A stretch of DNA of 64,000 nt from Trematomus loennbergii (lineage: Eukaryota; Chordata; Actinopteri; Perciformes; Nototheniidae): NCBI GenBank assembly GCA_012861695.1, contig JAAOOA010000027.1:15276643-15340642 (forward strand). The letters run 5' to 3'. Positions 61,701 to 64,000 of this stretch are shown in pieces. Made by a program: the position numbers and the translations under genes. Within the stretch, counting starts at the first letter, position 1; each line of letters opens with the position of its first letter. A model generated the notes under the pieces. It was not told the DNA's origin. It made no database searches and worked only from the letters and a program-made list of their open reading frames with translations.

Positions 61701-64000
61701 ATATCGCACAGCTTGCTCCTAACTCAGCGATAACCAAGGTCAGCTTATGTGGAAGAAAATGTTGTTCTTCAAGCTATATGAGCCACGTTGAATAAGTATT
61801 AATTTGGTATTGGTTGTGAGTCATTCAAGGCCATGTACTTTGACGAAACGCATACTTTTACATCAAAGTGCATGATTCTGATTTAGGGTATGTCTTTCTC
61901 ACAAACAGACAGTGCCCTCTCTTAATATTATTTATATTTGTTTACACTCACAATTCCTAACACATTACCTTACAGCCATCCGATCTGTTTGTCAATGGTT
62001 GATGGTCCTCAATACTGTATATATTTTCATAATCCTAGATTTGCAGGTAAAAAGGACATTTTCTATAACAGATGCTGTACCTATATCCACAATAATATTC
62101 CATCTTTCCAAATATCAGGTGAATTTTCAGTATATCGTTGTAAAATATAACCGCTGCTTTGTGCATGATAGTGAAAACAACTTTAAGATTCCACAGGGAG
62201 GAGACCAGCAGTTTGTCATTATGTGGACATGTAGACACATCGGTAGATCCTTTTCAATCCTCTGGGTCAAACTAAGGACTCAGCAGCTCTCTGAGTCAGA
62301 CTTACTATGTCAGACTTTGACACTGGACCAAAATATGATCAGCCATTTAAATCTCTTACATAAGTTATGCAGACAATCTCAAGAATAACATCAATAAATC
62401 TGGTAATGGTCAGGATGGGGGGGGGCTTGGGGCAAAAAGTGAAACAGAAATCATATAAGAATTTCCTTTCCTTTTGAACTTGAAGTGGAGAAGCCCGGCG
62501 TGCGGCTGCTTTACATCACCATGTGATGACTTTACCACACAGCCTTCATCCTCCTTTTGCACTCATCCATCTGTAGGTCTTTAGTGCAGATAGGCAGACA
62601 ATGAGGGATCAGAGTTCATGCCAGAGAAGTGTTTAACATACCGCCTTCCTCACTGCAGACCAAGAGCTGCTATTAAGTCGTAAGGAGAGACACATAGAGA
62701 TAAGGGCTATTTCATTTGTCATGCTTATAAGATTTATACTCACCATGGCCCTCGTGCTGAAAAGTATATTCTGTTGATCTGTTCCTAGGTTGCAAACCTT
62801 TCGAAAAAATAACTAATAATTCAGCAACGTGTTCCCATTAGGGATGCTTCTCTGAGTTCAGAGGAGATTTATACCTATCCATACATCTTCTCCCTGACCT
62901 CCTTATGATCTTTATCTATGATAACAGACAATTCATCTCCCATTTCTTTACTGACAGGACCCATTCCTCCCAGCACATTAAATAAACCTCACAGCTCTGT
63001 TAAGTTTCTGCAGTACATATCAAAACAAACACGGGGTAAATGTATGACTCTGTTATGAGCAGGATAGAAAGGAGTCAACATGAAAGATGTACCTTTTTGA
63101 TAATGATTAGAGATCCTTTCAATTGTTATTCTGTAAACTTTACACGTTTTAGCCTTAAATCTGTGGAACCAAAAAATATCTCTGTTTGTTTTATTTTGTG
63201 AATAAACCTTTCTTGTAAATGTAATGTATTGAGCCATCTCAAACTTTAAGTAATCTTTTGAATTTGATGATTTTAGTGATTTTATATATTTTCTTTTTCT
63301 GCAGAATTGATCAAATAAAACGTAATCGTAGAGTTGATGAAATAAAGCCAACTTCCTGCCTCCTCTACACCCATAATAATAAACTCACTGGTTCGACCCC
63401 AGATACCAACAGTATAGCAGTTAATACATTACCTTCCACACAGGCAGCACACACACAAACACCAAACAGCAGTAATTTGTGTCCTGTTGCGCACACACAC
63501 TAGTTATTCCCAAACGGTGGCTCAGATTCCAGTAAGCGAGCTTCTATTAACAAACAGAAATGACATTTTGTCTTGTTTTTTCAGACCCTTTGTCCAGTAA
63601 TCAGCAGAGATGTGGAAAGGTTGTTGATACTAATGCTGTACGGCAGAGCCTTCCGACGCGCTGCTGATGGACTGTTTGCTTGGACAGTTCTCCTGCGATT
63701 GAGAGGTGATGATGGCCAGAGGGAAGTTGTCAGTCAGAGTTGGCCGGTGCTGCCGGTGCTAACAGGTGTGAATGTGTCACCATTTTCATGCATTTAGCTG
63801 AGCTGCATGAAAATGCACATGTTGAACAGCTGCAGGGAGACGGTGTGTATATACGTATGTATCCTAATGGTAGGATGGTTGGATTATACGTGGAGGTGAG
63901 GAAGCCCTGTATCCCTCCCTATATTTTCTGTCAGCGCAGCAGCTCCTCAGGGTCTCCATATAGGGAAGCAATATGTCAGCTAAATTCTGCTCCTAAATGC
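52763..64000. other. Intergenic region downstream of rnf213, no gene recognised
   Basis: Eleven kilobases without a frame that has both plausible splice sites and a recognisable protein. Short open frames (for example 61577-61795 and 63573-63797) have no family match I know. Blocks of more even composition (about 53640-53830, 55280-55560 and 61590-61740) could be conserved regulatory DNA, but that needs alignment to other fish. In human the genes beyond RNF213 include ENDOV, NPTX1 and RPTOR; none of their exons is recognisable here. Confidence 0.55.

Noticed and set aside
61577..61795. 72-codon plus-strand frame in a non-AT-rich block
   Set aside because: No family match; more likely chance or a conserved non-coding block.
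63573..63797. Frame following a TTTTTTCAG acceptor-like site
   Set aside because: The peptide is not recognisable and there is no matching donor that keeps a family match; could be revisited with transcript data.

Overview
The window is nuclear DNA from a ray-finned (teleost) fish. Genes are split by short GT..AG introns, there is a (TG)n microsatellite, tRNA-derived SINEs and L2-like LINE tails are present, and one gene encodes a Gv-class G-protein alpha subunit, a class known mainly from fish and some invertebrates. Nothing looks bacterial or plasmid-like.

Layout. (1) 1-810, plus: the last five exons of pcyt2 (CTP:phosphoethanolamine cytidylyltransferase). (2) 3579-11370, plus: a complete nine-exon Gv-type G-alpha gene (gnav1-like, 359 codons). 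(3) 12130-13484, minus: the two-exon neuropeptide B precursor (npb), convergent with gnav1 and with a TATA box; its signal-peptide frame is broken by one base. (4) 14219-16699, plus: a CD22/Siglec-like three-Ig-domain membrane receptor with an ITIM and a YxN motif. Its terminal exons are followed by a duplicated, still open ITIM exon at 17857-18160. (5) 18871-19263: a non-autonomous hAT-type element with an 8-bp target-site duplication. (6) About 21.6-52.8 kb, plus: rnf213 (mysterin), the giant AAA+ ATPase/E3 ubiquitin ligase. I resolved 68 coding exons (23723-52020), a likely 5' non-coding exon ending at 21761 and a poly(A) signal at 52757. (7) 52.8-64 kb: no exon I can support; probably intergenic.

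rnf213 dominates the window. Its exons encode an N-terminal zinc-ribbon, a disordered linker enlarged by an in-frame 0.85-kb tandem duplication, a CBM20-like domain, a long helical arm, the AAA core (mostly in one 3.6-kb exon), a RING finger, an RZ finger and the C-terminal domain. Twelve single-base frame breaks (10 missing, 2 extra bases) interrupt otherwise well-conserved coding sequence. Allowing for them, the exon total is exactly divisible by three (5,415 residues, against about 5,207 in human), with no other stop codons. That pattern fits uncorrected assembly indels better than an old pseudogene. An ISRE (GAAAACGAAACT) sits just upstream of the likely first exon and a second IRF-type element sits about 90 bp before the start codon, which fits the known interferon induction of RNF213.

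In human, PCYT2, NPB and RNF213 all lie on 17q25.3, so the block appears to keep an old linkage, with a Gv gene present between pcyt2 and npb.
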